DNA of 64,000 bases from an uncultured Peptococcaceae bacterium. GTDB taxonomy: Bacteria; Bacillota; Peptococcia; Peptococcales; Peptococcaceae. The stretch lies in NCBI GenBank assembly GCA_947254645.1, contig CAMYDW010000003.1, forward strand, positions 62,001 through 126,000. The letters run 5' to 3'. Both the position numbers and the translations under genes were made by a program. The notes under the pieces are model-generated. The model saw nothing but the letters and a program-made list of their open reading frames with translations. It was not told the origin of the DNA and made no database searches. Of the stretch, positions 36,644 through 45,426 are shown piece by piece (the stretch's first letter is position 1; the number at the start of each line of letters is the position of its first letter).

Positions 36644-36727
36644 GCCGAAGTGGCGGAATTGGCAGACGCACTGGACTCAAAATCCAGCGGTAGCAATACC
36701 GTGCGGGTTCGACTCCCGCCTTCGGCA
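36644..36727 (+). tRNA. tRNA-Leu (anticodon CAA)
   Basis: A class II tRNA of 84 bases. The acceptor GCCGAAG pairs with CTTCGGC, the anticodon stem TGGA/TCCA holds the loop CTCAAAA with anticodon CAA (reads UUG), the long variable arm is CGGTAGCAATACCG and the T arm is GCGGGTTCGACTCCCGC. The discriminator is A and the CCA end is not encoded. It is a single gene with its own promoter and terminator. Confidence 0.97.
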
Positions 36728-36735
36728 CTGCATTT

Positions 36736-36762
36736 GAGGACTTCTTAGGAAGTCCTCTTTTT
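36736..36762 (+). terminator. Terminator of tRNA-Leu
   Basis: GAGGACTTC pairs with GAAGTCCTC around TTAG, followed by five T. Confidence 0.9.
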
Positions 36763-36790
36763 GTTCTTCCGACATTTTTCCAATATTTCT

Positions 36791-36908
36791 GCGTCAAGAT
36801 AGGTCTGAGCTTGTGAGCGTGCTTCATGGCTGGTTGCTTATGGGTGGTGCCTTTGGCTCGAAAAATGGACGCTTATCGTAAAAGGACCCTCCTATGAGGG
36901 TCCTTTTT
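36791..36908 (+). ncRNA. Possible small RNA between two terminators
   Basis: Between the tRNA terminator and the next gene lie about 120 bases without an ORF that end in their own strong terminator (arms AAAAGGACCCTC and GAGGGTCCTTTT, 36880-36908). GCGTC (36791) can pair with GACGC (36868), and GAGC (36807) with GCTC (36856), giving a nested fold. A terminator implies transcription, but the candidate promoter (TTGTTC at 36761, 17 bases, TATTTC) is weak. I do not recognise it as SRP, 6S or tmRNA. It could be a degraded gene. Confidence 0.3.
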
Positions 36909-36919
36909 GTGTTTTTTCT

Positions 36920-36949
36920 TTGATGTTAACTTGTGGTACATGTTATAAT
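36920..36949 (+). promoter_or_regulatory. Promoter of the ppx-ppk operon
   Basis: TTGATG (36920-36925), an 18-base spacer and TATAAT (36944-36949), 50 bases before the first start codon. Confidence 0.7.
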
Positions 36950-36998
36950 AAGATAACCAATAAAAAGATTATTTCATAAAATTGATAATAAAGGACTG

Positions 36999-37547
36999 AT
37001 GACGATGACTTTTTCAGAGCATGATGATGCAGTGCTATTGTTGTGTGAGGATTTACAAAATGTAATGCGTCGTTTTAAAGAAGAACAATCCTGGGTGGAA
37101 GGCAACGAAACGCCCTTGATCAAACGCTGGGCTGGGATAGAGAAAGCCATTGCCTCTGAACAACGCTTGTTAGAAGAAATTAGTTTACCAGGGCGTTTTG
37201 TGGTAGAGCATTTTTCAATGATGGTTGGAGAAATTGGCTACTCCATGGGCTTTCAATATCGAGAAGTGCAATCAGGTCGTGGTCCAGTGAATAGTATTGA
37301 TGTGGGTCCTTGGGGGACGATTAATGTCAAGGTAGGGGATATTGTTTTATCTTGGCGTGATGAAGATGTCCAATATATGTTTTATCCAGATCAAGTGGTG
37401 GTGCGTCCAAAGGATTCTGTGGAAGATGAAATGACGTTCTATTTTAGCTATTCCTTTAAATATGCGCTAGGACAACTCAAGCTGTATCAAAGCGTAAAGG
37501 ATGACCCACAAACCGCCTATTGGCACAGCAGTTTGGTGATTGAATAA
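36999..37547 (+). CDS. Conserved hypothetical protein heading the ppx-ppk operon
   Basis: A 182-residue soluble protein with an acidic N-terminal helix and a beta-rich central part (GPVNSIDVGPWGTINVKVGD). I recognise no family and see no catalytic motif, signal peptide or membrane segment. The ATG at 36999 follows AAAGGACTG; a second ATG at 37005 is possible. It is 18 bases ahead of ppx and shares its promoter, so a role linked to polyphosphate is a guess from context. Confidence 0.7.
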   Translation: MTMTFSEHDDAVLLLCEDLQNVMRRFKEEQSWVEGNETPLIKRWAGIEKAIASEQRLLEEISLPGRFVVEHFSMMVGEIGYSMGFQYREVQSGRGPVNSIDVGPWGTINVKVGDIVLSWRDEDVQYMFYPDQVVVRPKDSVEDEMTFYFSYSFKYALGQLKLYQSVKDDPQTAYWHSSLVIE

Positions 37548-37565
37548 GGGATAGAGGCGATTATA

Positions 37566-38522
37566 GTGAGATACGGCATCATCGATATTGGTTCGAATAC
37601 TATGCGTGCAGTTGCTTTTGAGGTATATGAAGATAATGGCTTTCATGAAGTGGTCAATGAAAAAGAATTTGCAGAAATTCTCAGCTTTGTAGAAGACGAT
37701 GTGTTAACAGAAGGTGGTGTCCGTCAATTATGTACGGTCCTTAAGCACATGAAACGATTGCTTATTGAAACACAATGTGATGAGTATTCTTGCTTTGCCA
37801 CAGCTTCATTAAGAGATATCAAGAATCAAAGCTATGTTCTCGAAACCGTTGAAAAAGAGGTTGGCATCCGTATTCGATTGCTTGAAGGCTGTGAAGAAGC
37901 GTATTATGATTATATTGGTTTACAAAGTTGTGTAAGTGATGCTGAAGCGGTAGGGTTTGACCTTGGTGGCGGCAGTGCACAGGTTTTTTCCTTTGATGAC
38001 TATGGAATGATTGCAAGCACGAGTCAAGAGATTGGTACCTTGGCTATGTATAATAAGCATGTCAAGGGCCTATTTCCCAATTCTAAGCAGCGTGCAAAAA
38101 TCGTTAAAAATGTAGAAAAAAAATTAGAAGGCACGATGGATTTTTCAAAAATATCTCATCGTTATATCTATGGCATGGGGGGGACGGCACGTGCCGTTGC
38201 GAAGGTCCATCGACACTTTATTGGCAGCGATGGCAGTACCCATGGCTATTCAGTAACAATTGAAGAATTAGAGGAATTTGAAACGGCAATTATGGCCTTA
38301 GGCTTAGGTGGTATCAAAATTCTCAATCGTTTGATTCCAGAACGTCTTGTGACCTTTATGCCTGGGCTCATTATTATCAAAACCATCATGCGTATTGTTG
38401 GTGCCAATGAATTGATTGTTGTTGGTCACGGAGTGCGCGAGGGGTATTTGATTGAAAATGCGATTCATAGAGGGAGGGGCTTTGATGAATACCAAGAGAA
38501 TGGACAGTCCTTATGTCAATAG
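37566..38522 (+). CDS. ppx: Ppx/GppA family exopolyphosphatase
   Basis: A 318-residue ASKHA-fold phosphatase. It has the N-terminal phosphate loop IDIGSNTMR, the second loop GFDLGGGSAQ and a late GMGGTARA motif. It degrades polyphosphate or removes phosphate from pppGpp. It is the short form, without the HD-type C-terminal domain of long Ppx. The start is GTG after GAGGCGATTATA. Its last 38 bases overlap ppk. Confidence 0.92.
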   Translation: MRYGIIDIGSNTMRAVAFEVYEDNGFHEVVNEKEFAEILSFVEDDVLTEGGVRQLCTVLKHMKRLLIETQCDEYSCFATASLRDIKNQSYVLETVEKEVGIRIRLLEGCEEAYYDYIGLQSCVSDAEAVGFDLGGGSAQVFSFDDYGMIASTSQEIGTLAMYNKHVKGLFPNSKQRAKIVKNVEKKLEGTMDFSKISHRYIYGMGGTARAVAKVHRHFIGSDGSTHGYSVTIEELEEFETAIMALGLGGIKILNRLIPERLVTFMPGLIIIKTIMRIVGANELIVVGHGVREGYLIENAIHRGRGFDEYQENGQSLCQ

Positions 38523-40803
38523 GGAGCTTAGCTGGATACGTTTTAATGAGCGCGTATTAGAAGAAGCGGAAGATCAACGCTTACCGCTTTTTGAAAGAAT
38601 GCGTTTTTTGTCTATTTTCGGTTCTAATCTTGATGAGTTTTTCATGGTGCGTGTTGGTGGTTTATATGATGCGATGGTTCTATCACCCGAAGAGGTGGAT
38701 AGCAAGTCGAAGATGACTCCGGCCCAACAACTTGAGATGATTTATCAAGAAATGACGGTGCTCATGCCTCGTGTTGAAAAATGCTATGAAACCCTTTCTG
38801 GACTTTTAAGACAACAGGGCATTTATCAAATTGATACGGAAAATGTAACGCCTTATCAAGAAAGTGTATTAGAGCGCTTTTTTAGAGATTCTGTGAAACC
38901 TTTTTTGGCACCACAAATTATAGATAAACATCATCCATTTCCTTTTTTATCCAATAAAGAACAATTTATAGGCATTGAATTTGAAACCAATAGCAATAAA
39001 ATTGAAATTGCGGTTATTCCTGTGGTGAGCAAAAATTTCCCGCGCTATTTTATTTTTCCAGATGAATCTGGGACAGGCTATTGCTTTGTGACCGCGGCGG
39101 GATTGATTTACTATTTCGCTGATATGATATTTAAAAAGAAAATTGTCAAGGATAAATTCGTTTTTCGTGTGACAAGAAATGGTGATCTGCGTGTAGATGA
39201 GGCGCTTTTTGATGAAGAAATTGACTGGCGTGATCAAATGGAGAAAATCATCAAAAAACGAAAACGCTCAGCGGTTGTCCGTTTGCAAATGTCAAAAGCG
39301 GTTTCAGTAGAATTAGAACATTTTTTATTAAAAAAACTTGGTGCCAAACGTCAAAGCTTGTTTGTGACCCCTCTTTTGCCATTGTCCTTGAATTTTATCT
39401 ATGGCTTGTTAGGGGAATTGCAGGATAAATACACAGAATTCAACTATAGTCCGATGCCGCCCATCATGCCTGCTGGCATTAATCCAGGGGACTCTATCGT
39501 GAAATATTTGGACAACCATGGTGATATTCTGCTGGCTTATCCGTATCATTCTATGAAAACTTTTCTGGATTTATTAGATGAGTCAGCGGTAGACCCTTCG
39601 GTTACCTCTATCCGGATTACACTATATCGTATTGCTTCTGGTAGCAAGGTGGCACAAGCACTGAGCAAGGCCGCAGAAAACGGAAAAGATGTCTTGGTAT
39701 TGGTGGAATTAAAGGCGCGTTTTGACGAAGAACACAATATTATTTGGTCAAAGCGCTTAGAAGAGGCTGGGTGTCGTGTCATTTATGGCTTTGACAATTA
39801 CAAAGTGCACTCCAAGCTCTGTGTGATTTCACGCCAAACTGGTCATGGTATTTCGCACATTACTCAGATTGGCACAGGAAACTACAACGAAAAAACGGCG
39901 CGCCAATACACGGACTTTTCCTTGATTACAACCAATCAAGAAATTGCGGCAGAAGCGTTGAATGTTTTTACCACGCTCAGTATGGGGCAATTTGTGGAGC
40001 GCAGCAAGTATCTTTTGGTAGCGCCGCTGCAAATGAGAAATCGATTCATCGAATTGATTGATCGTGAAATTGAAGCGGCACGCACAGGTGCACCAGCACG
40101 GATTGTGGCGAAGATTAATGGGCTCAGCCAACGTGATATTATCGATAAATTGATAGAAGCTTCTCAGGCAGGAGTGGATATTACCCTGTATGTGCGTGGT
40201 ATTTGTTGCTTGCGTGCAGGGATTCCAGGATTGACCGATCATATCACCATTAAGAGCATGGTTGGACGATTTTTAGAGCATCCGAGATTATTTCTCTTTG
40301 GCTTTGGAGAGCGCCAACGTATGTACATTGGCTCAGCAGACTGGATGACACGCAATTTAAATTATCGTGTAGAAGTGGCAGTAGAAATTTTAGATCCAGC
40401 GATCAAACAGGTGCTTTATCAAGTCCTTGAAATCATGGCGGCGGATAATACCTTGGCACGCATGATGCAACCAGATGGGACTTACAAACGCTTGTATCCA
40501 GCACAAAATGAAAAAGTGATTAATAGTCAGACAGAGCAATATGCACTCTTTAAAAGATTAAAGAATATAAGTCAATATGGGGCAGTGGACCAAAGCAAAG
40601 AGGAAAAAGTGGAGCCAGTGGCTTATCATTTGCTTAATCAAGAGCACAAGCAGGATGTGGATCCTGCTGGGGCAACTGCTGAAGAAGCAAGAAGCAGTGA
40701 AGTCAGCAATTTGCCAGCCAAAAAAGACACTGATGTGACATTAATTGAAATGCCAAAAGGGTTTTGGGCAAGATTGAAATTTGTATTGTTCGGTAAAGTC
40801 TAA
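38485..40803 (+). CDS. ppk1: Polyphosphate kinase 1
   Basis: A 772-residue enzyme that makes polyphosphate from ATP. It has the N-terminal helical domain beginning NRELSWIRFNERVLEEA, the catalytic histidine region GFDNYKVHSKLCVI and FSLITTNQEI, and a second PLD-like half. The last 60-70 residues are a charged, low-complexity extension beyond the usual end. I chose the ATG at 38485 after GAGGGAGGGGC, which lies inside ppx, so production of the two enzymes is coupled. Confidence 0.95.
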   Translation: MNTKRMDSPYVNRELSWIRFNERVLEEAEDQRLPLFERMRFLSIFGSNLDEFFMVRVGGLYDAMVLSPEEVDSKSKMTPAQQLEMIYQEMTVLMPRVEKCYETLSGLLRQQGIYQIDTENVTPYQESVLERFFRDSVKPFLAPQIIDKHHPFPFLSNKEQFIGIEFETNSNKIEIAVIPVVSKNFPRYFIFPDESGTGYCFVTAAGLIYYFADMIFKKKIVKDKFVFRVTRNGDLRVDEALFDEEIDWRDQMEKIIKKRKRSAVVRLQMSKAVSVELEHFLLKKLGAKRQSLFVTPLLPLSLNFIYGLLGELQDKYTEFNYSPMPPIMPAGINPGDSIVKYLDNHGDILLAYPYHSMKTFLDLLDESAVDPSVTSIRITLYRIASGSKVAQALSKAAENGKDVLVLVELKARFDEEHNIIWSKRLEEAGCRVIYGFDNYKVHSKLCVISRQTGHGISHITQIGTGNYNEKTARQYTDFSLITTNQEIAAEALNVFTTLSMGQFVERSKYLLVAPLQMRNRFIELIDREIEAARTGAPARIVAKINGLSQRDIIDKLIEASQAGVDITLYVRGICCLRAGIPGLTDHITIKSMVGRFLEHPRLFLFGFGERQRMYIGSADWMTRNLNYRVEVAVEILDPAIKQVLYQVLEIMAADNTLARMMQPDGTYKRLYPAQNEKVINSQTEQYALFKRLKNISQYGAVDQSKEEKVEPVAYHLLNQEHKQDVDPAGATAEEARSSEVSNLPAKKDTDVTLIEMPKGFWARLKFVLFGKV

Positions 40804-40809
40804 CGATAG

Positions 40810-40842
40810 AAAACGACTGCGTAAAAACGTGGTCGTTTTTTT
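40810..40842 (+). terminator. Terminator after ppk1
   Basis: AAACGAC pairs with GTCGTTT, with an inner CG/CG extension, followed by seven T. Confidence 0.85.
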
Positions 40843-40854
40843 ATGTGGGCGCAG

Positions 40855-40884
40855 TTGACGGCATTAGGGTGAAAAAGCTATAAT
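40855..40884 (+). promoter_or_regulatory. Promoter of the glnS-plsC-murT-gatD operon
   Basis: TTGACG (40855-40860), an 18-base spacer and TATAAT (40879-40884), 35 bases before the glnS start. No T-box is visible in the short leader. Confidence 0.75.
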
Positions 40885-40919
40885 AAATAAATATGTGTAC
40901 GAACCGAAGGAGGCAGTTT

Positions 40920-42590
40920 ATGAGCGAGCAAGAAGAAGTTATTTCTCATAATTTTATAGAGAATATTATTAATAAAGATATTGAAGCAGGGTTTGATCAT
41001 ATTGTTACCCGTTTTCCACCAGAACCAAATGGATACTTGCATATTGGGCATGCAAAATCTATTTTCCTAAACTTTGGTTTGGCCAAAAAATACAATGGGG
41101 AATGTTTTTTAAGATTTGACGATACCAATCCTTTGAAAGAAGAAGACGAATATGTGAATTCTATCCAAGAAGATGTCAAATGGTTGGTTGGACAATGGGA
41201 TGGCGATGTTCGATTTGCTTCTAATTATTTTGAATACTTCTATCAAGGTGCAGTGCGCTTGATCAAAAAAGGCTTGGCGTATGTGGATGACTCTACACCA
41301 GAAGAAATGAAAGCAATGAGAGGCACATTGACTGAGGCAGGGACAGAAAGTCCTTATCGCAATCGTTCTATAGAGGAGAATCTGGCATTGTTTGCACAGA
41401 TGCGCGAAGGTGCCTTTGAAAATGGCAGCAAAATTTTACGTGCAAAAATCGATATGGCCTCTCCAAATATGAATCTACGTGACCCAGCGTTGTATCGTAT
41501 TGTTCACACCGCGCATCATCGCACTGGAGACGCGTGGTGTATCTATCCGATGTATGATTATGCGCATCCTTTGGAAGATGCCATTGAAGGCGTAACCCAT
41601 TCAATTTGTACATTGGAATTTGAAAACCATCGCCCACTTTATAATTGGGTGTTGGAAAATCTGAAGGAAGAACCTTTTATCAAGCATCCTTCTCAACAAA
41701 TTGAGTTTGCACGCTTGGAAATTGAAAACACTGTCACCAGTAAGCGTAAATTAAAAGCATTGGTCGATGCGGGCTTAGTGGATGGCTGGGATGATCCACG
41801 TTTGCCGACCATTGCAGGTTTGCGCCGTCGTGGCTACACGCCAGCAGCGTTGGCAGATTTTTGCCAACGTATTGGTGTAGCAAAGACCAACAGCTTGGTG
41901 GAAAGAGGCTACTTGACCCATTGCTTGCGTGAGGACTTGAATCTTCATGCACCACGTGCTATGGCCGTCTTACGTCCACTCAAATTGACCATTACCAATT
42001 ATCCAGAAGGGCAAGTGGAAATGCTCAAAGGGCAAGTCAATCCAAATGACCCAGAAGCAGGGACTTATGAGATTCCGTTTGGTAGACACCTTTATATTGA
42101 ACAAGAGGATTTCCGTAAAGAAGCCAATAACAAATACCATCGCTTAAAACCTGGCAAAGAAGTGCGTCTGAAATATGCCTATATCATTCAATGTGACGAT
42201 TTTATTGAAGATGAGGAAACAGGTGAAATTCTAGAAGTATTGTGCCACTATGACCCAGAAACCATCAGTGGTGGGCCAAACAGTGACCGCAAGGTAAAGG
42301 GCACCTTGCATTGGGTAGAAGCGACCCATGCCATTGACGCAACCGTACATTTGTATGATGAATTGATTGACAGTACCATCGAATCTGAAGATGTGGTAGA
42401 ACGCTTTAATAGCAATAGCAAGATGGTTCTAGAAAATGTGAAGTGTGAACCATTTTTGGCTAATGCCAGGGTAGAAAAACCATATCAATTTTTGAGAAAT
42501 GGGTATTTCTGCTTAGATTCAAAATACAGTACCCCTGAACACATGGTATTCAATCAAACAGTAACGATGAAAGACAGTTTCAAGGGGTGA
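40920..42590 (+). CDS. glnS: Glutamine--tRNA ligase
   Basis: A 556-residue class I synthetase charging tRNA-Gln with glutamine. It has the HIGH motif as YLHIGHAKS at residues 39-47, LRFDDTNP, and the KMSKS-equivalent VTSKRKL, then the two anticodon-binding beta barrels. AAGGAGGCAGTTT precedes the ATG at 40920. GlnRS is not universal in Bacillota, where many use the GatCAB amidation route. It is followed after 4 bases by plsC. Confidence 0.96.
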   Translation: MSEQEEVISHNFIENIINKDIEAGFDHIVTRFPPEPNGYLHIGHAKSIFLNFGLAKKYNGECFLRFDDTNPLKEEDEYVNSIQEDVKWLVGQWDGDVRFASNYFEYFYQGAVRLIKKGLAYVDDSTPEEMKAMRGTLTEAGTESPYRNRSIEENLALFAQMREGAFENGSKILRAKIDMASPNMNLRDPALYRIVHTAHHRTGDAWCIYPMYDYAHPLEDAIEGVTHSICTLEFENHRPLYNWVLENLKEEPFIKHPSQQIEFARLEIENTVTSKRKLKALVDAGLVDGWDDPRLPTIAGLRRRGYTPAALADFCQRIGVAKTNSLVERGYLTHCLREDLNLHAPRAMAVLRPLKLTITNYPEGQVEMLKGQVNPNDPEAGTYEIPFGRHLYIEQEDFRKEANNKYHRLKPGKEVRLKYAYIIQCDDFIEDEETGEILEVLCHYDPETISGGPNSDRKVKGTLHWVEATHAIDATVHLYDELIDSTIESEDVVERFNSNSKMVLENVKCEPFLANARVEKPYQFLRNGYFCLDSKYSTPEHMVFNQTVTMKDSFKG

Positions 42591-42594
42591 GTCT

Positions 42595-43368
42595 ATGCTA
42601 TTAAATAGACTAAGAAGTGTCGTTGTGTATATTTGGGCAATAGTCATTATTATAGGATGCTTGCCGTATCAGTGGTGGACAAACTACTTAGAAAAAGAAA
42701 ACTACGAAAAATCGAAACGGGCACTCTTTCGCTTTGTACACTGGTTTTCAAAAACCATCTGCATTTTGGCAGGAGCCAAGGTGACCGTGGAAGGGGTAGA
42801 GCATATCCCCCAAGAGGGGTCTGTGGTTCTTGTAGGAAATCATCAAAGTATGTTTGATATTCCAGTGGTGGTCGCTGGTGTCAACAGACCTGTTGGATTT
42901 ATTGCCAAGGATGAAATGAGAAAGGTGCCAATCTTCAATACATGGATTGTGGCATTAGGGTCTTTCTTTATGCCGCGTGGCGAATCAAGAAAATCTTTGG
43001 AAGTGGTTATTGAGGCCACGAAGCTTTTAAAAGCACACAATCATGGCCTTGTGATTTTTCCAGAAGGCACACGCAGTGATGATGGTTCTATGAGGGCTTT
43101 TAAACCAGGCAGTTTAAAAATTGCCATGCGGTCAGGCGCCAGCTTAGTGCCTTTTGCCATTGATAAAACCTATGAGCTGATGCCACGCGGACGCAATTGG
43201 TTTATCCCACAAAATGTGACCTTGACCTTTTTCCCAGCCTATACACCAGAAATGCTTAAAGGACAAGACAGTGTCACCTTGACAAAAGAAATCATGTCAC
43301 AAATTTCAACCACCATTGGTCGAGAAATTGTGATGGATCATGAAGAAGCAGAGGACGTTTCTGCTTGA
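42595..43368 (+). CDS. plsC: 1-acylglycerol-3-phosphate O-acyltransferase
   Basis: A 257-residue membrane-associated acyltransferase making phosphatidic acid. One N-terminal hydrophobic helix precedes the catalytic NHQSMFD (NHx4D), the PRGESRKS segment and the FPEGTRS motif. It is co-transcribed with glnS and murT, linking membrane lipid and wall precursor synthesis. Confidence 0.92.
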   Translation: MLLNRLRSVVVYIWAIVIIIGCLPYQWWTNYLEKENYEKSKRALFRFVHWFSKTICILAGAKVTVEGVEHIPQEGSVVLVGNHQSMFDIPVVVAGVNRPVGFIAKDEMRKVPIFNTWIVALGSFFMPRGESRKSLEVVIEATKLLKAHNHGLVIFPEGTRSDDGSMRAFKPGSLKIAMRSGASLVPFAIDKTYELMPRGRNWFIPQNVTLTFFPAYTPEMLKGQDSVTLTKEIMSQISTTIGREIVMDHEEAEDVSA

Positions 43369-43393
43369 GGCAACACAATAATGGAGGCATCAT

Positions 43394-44746
43394 ATGAATA
43401 TTCAGTCTAGAATAGCAGTCTTGGCAGGGAAGTCCTGTAAGACGATTCTTGAAAAAACACGCAGTGGCGGTTCTAGTTTGCCAGGGAAAGTGGCAATGAA
43501 GATCTCTCCATCTATTTTAAAGGATTTATCTGCGAATTACCGTGTGGTCATTGTGACAGGCACCAATGGAAAAACCTTAACGACTTCTCTTATTACGAAA
43601 ATTTTTGAAGCGAAATATGGCACTGTGCTGACCAATCCCACTGGAGCCAATTTGCTACAGGGAATCGTTTCTTGTTTTCTAAGTGCGAAAAATAATGGCA
43701 AAGATACCCAATATGCGGTGTTGGAAGTAGACGAAGCAACCTTGAAGTATGTCACCAAGCACATCAAACCAGAAGTGATTGTTTTTACCAATGTATTTCG
43801 GGATCAAATGGATCGCTATGGCGAGATATATACCACTTATCAATTGATGACAGACGGTGCAGCCCTTGCACCAGAGGCGACCATTATTGCCAATGGCGAT
43901 TTGCCAATTTTTTCAAGTAAAAGCTTGGTGAATCCAATAGAATTCTTTGGATTTAGCCATGAAGCCGAACGTGAACAAATGGCACATTACAATACCGATG
44001 GTATTTTGTGCCCTAAATGTGACAACATCCTGCACTATAAACTGCTTACCTATGCCAATCTTGGACAGTTTTACTGCACCCATTGTGACTTTAAACGTCC
44101 AACACTCGCACATGCAGTGACTGAAGTCCAGACCCTCAATACAGAGCATTCTACCTTTGCCATTGATGGGACCTTGTTTGATTTGCCAATCGCTGGGCTT
44201 TACAATGTGTATAATGCCCTTGCAGCATTTAGTGTGGCAAAGCATTTTGGTATTTCAGATGTATATATCAAACGTGGCTTTGAAGCGGCAAAACGCATTT
44301 TTGGACGCCAAGAGCACATTCAAATTGGTGGCAAAGATGTGGTGATGAATTTAATTAAAAATCCAGTCGGATTTAACCAAATCGTTGATTTATTAGCACG
44401 AGATGAAGCCCCATTTGCATTGGTGTCATTGTTGAACGACAGACCAGCAGATGGCACCGATGTCAGTTGGATCTGGGATGGCGATTTTGAACAGCTTGTC
44501 TCAATCACCAGTCATCGTCCAGTTTTTCTCTCCGGTATTCGTGTGGCGGATTTATCTACACGCTTTGAAGTGGCAGGCTTGCCAAAAACAGCACAGCATC
44601 TTGATCAAGAGCTTTCCCATATTGCGGAATGGATTGCCCAAGTGCCAACAAAGAAGGTCTATATTCTAGCCACCTATACAGCCGTTTTAGACTTGCGCCG
44701 TGTCTTAGCGGAACAAGGCTACCTAAAAGAGGGGATGAATGCATGA
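43394..44746 (+). CDS. murT: Lipid II isoglutaminyl synthase, Mur ligase-like subunit MurT
   Basis: A 450-residue Mur ligase homologue. It has the P-loop GTNGKTLTTSLITK, a four-cysteine zinc ribbon (CPKC and CTHC, near residues 205-235) inserted in the central domain, and a DUF1727-type C-terminal domain. With GatD it amidates the D-glutamate of lipid II using ATP and glutamine. AATGGAGGCATCAT precedes the ATG, and the stop overlaps gatD by 4 bases. Confidence 0.95.
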   Translation: MNIQSRIAVLAGKSCKTILEKTRSGGSSLPGKVAMKISPSILKDLSANYRVVIVTGTNGKTLTTSLITKIFEAKYGTVLTNPTGANLLQGIVSCFLSAKNNGKDTQYAVLEVDEATLKYVTKHIKPEVIVFTNVFRDQMDRYGEIYTTYQLMTDGAALAPEATIIANGDLPIFSSKSLVNPIEFFGFSHEAEREQMAHYNTDGILCPKCDNILHYKLLTYANLGQFYCTHCDFKRPTLAHAVTEVQTLNTEHSTFAIDGTLFDLPIAGLYNVYNALAAFSVAKHFGISDVYIKRGFEAAKRIFGRQEHIQIGGKDVVMNLIKNPVGFNQIVDLLARDEAPFALVSLLNDRPADGTDVSWIWDGDFEQLVSITSHRPVFLSGIRVADLSTRFEVAGLPKTAQHLDQELSHIAEWIAQVPTKKVYILATYTAVLDLRRVLAEQGYLKEGMNA

Positions 44747-45390
44747 AGCTACGTATCTGCCATTTGTACGGCAATCTCCTCAATACGTATGGTGATAATG
44801 GCAACCTTTTAATGTTGAAATACATGGCTGAGCAATTGGGCCATGAAGTGGCAGTTGAACTCATCAGCCTAGAGGAAAATTTTATTGCAGATCGTTATGA
44901 CATTCTCTTTGTAGGTGGTGGTCAAGACCATGAACAAATGGTCATTGCCAATGATTTACCAAATAAACGAGCAGAGCTCGCCAAATACATTGAAAATGAT
45001 GGGGTCGGTTTGGCTATTTGTGGTGGCTATCAGTTACTAGGTCAATATTATGAGACTGCGGATGGTGAAACCATTCATGGCTTAGGCGTGCTGCCCCACT
45101 ATACCAAACGTCAAGTAAACAATCGCTTCATTGGAGACATTGAGATTTATAATGAAGTATTTGATGAAACCTATCTTGGTTTTGAAAATCACAATGGGCG
45201 TACTTTTTTAGGCGAGGGGGAGCAACCCTTGGGCAAGGTCGTAAGCGGTTATGGGAATAACGGTGAAGACCAAGCGGAAGGGGCTATTTATCGACATATT
45301 TTTTGTTCATATTTTCACGGCCCCTTGCTGGTGCGCAACCAGCATTTAGCAAAACGTCTGATTGATTTAGCTGTACAACGTCGAAAATAA
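44743..45390 (+). CDS. gatD: Lipid II isoglutaminyl synthase, glutaminase subunit GatD
   Basis: A 215-residue class I glutamine amidotransferase. The nucleophile is C94 in GLAICGGYQLLG, and H192 in SYFHGPLL completes the catalytic pair. It supplies ammonia to MurT. I chose the ATG at 44743 (ATGA overlap with murT) over an upstream frame start at 44629 that lies within murT. It ends the operon before a bidirectional terminator. Confidence 0.95.
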   Translation: MKLRICHLYGNLLNTYGDNGNLLMLKYMAEQLGHEVAVELISLEENFIADRYDILFVGGGQDHEQMVIANDLPNKRAELAKYIENDGVGLAICGGYQLLGQYYETADGETIHGLGVLPHYTKRQVNNRFIGDIEIYNEVFDETYLGFENHNGRTFLGEGEQPLGKVVSGYGNNGEDQAEGAIYRHIFCSYFHGPLLVRNQHLAKRLIDLAVQRRK

Positions 45391-45426
45391 AAAAATCCGT
45401 TCTACTATTGTAGAACGGATTTTTTT
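45391..45426. terminator. Bidirectional terminator after gatD
   Basis: A perfect 16-base inverted repeat (arms AAAAAATCCGTTCTAC and complement) around TATT. Confidence 0.93.

Noticed and set aside
36630..36827. A minus-strand ORF over tRNA-Leu
   Set aside because: It is the complement of the tRNA and its terminator, with no ribosome site.
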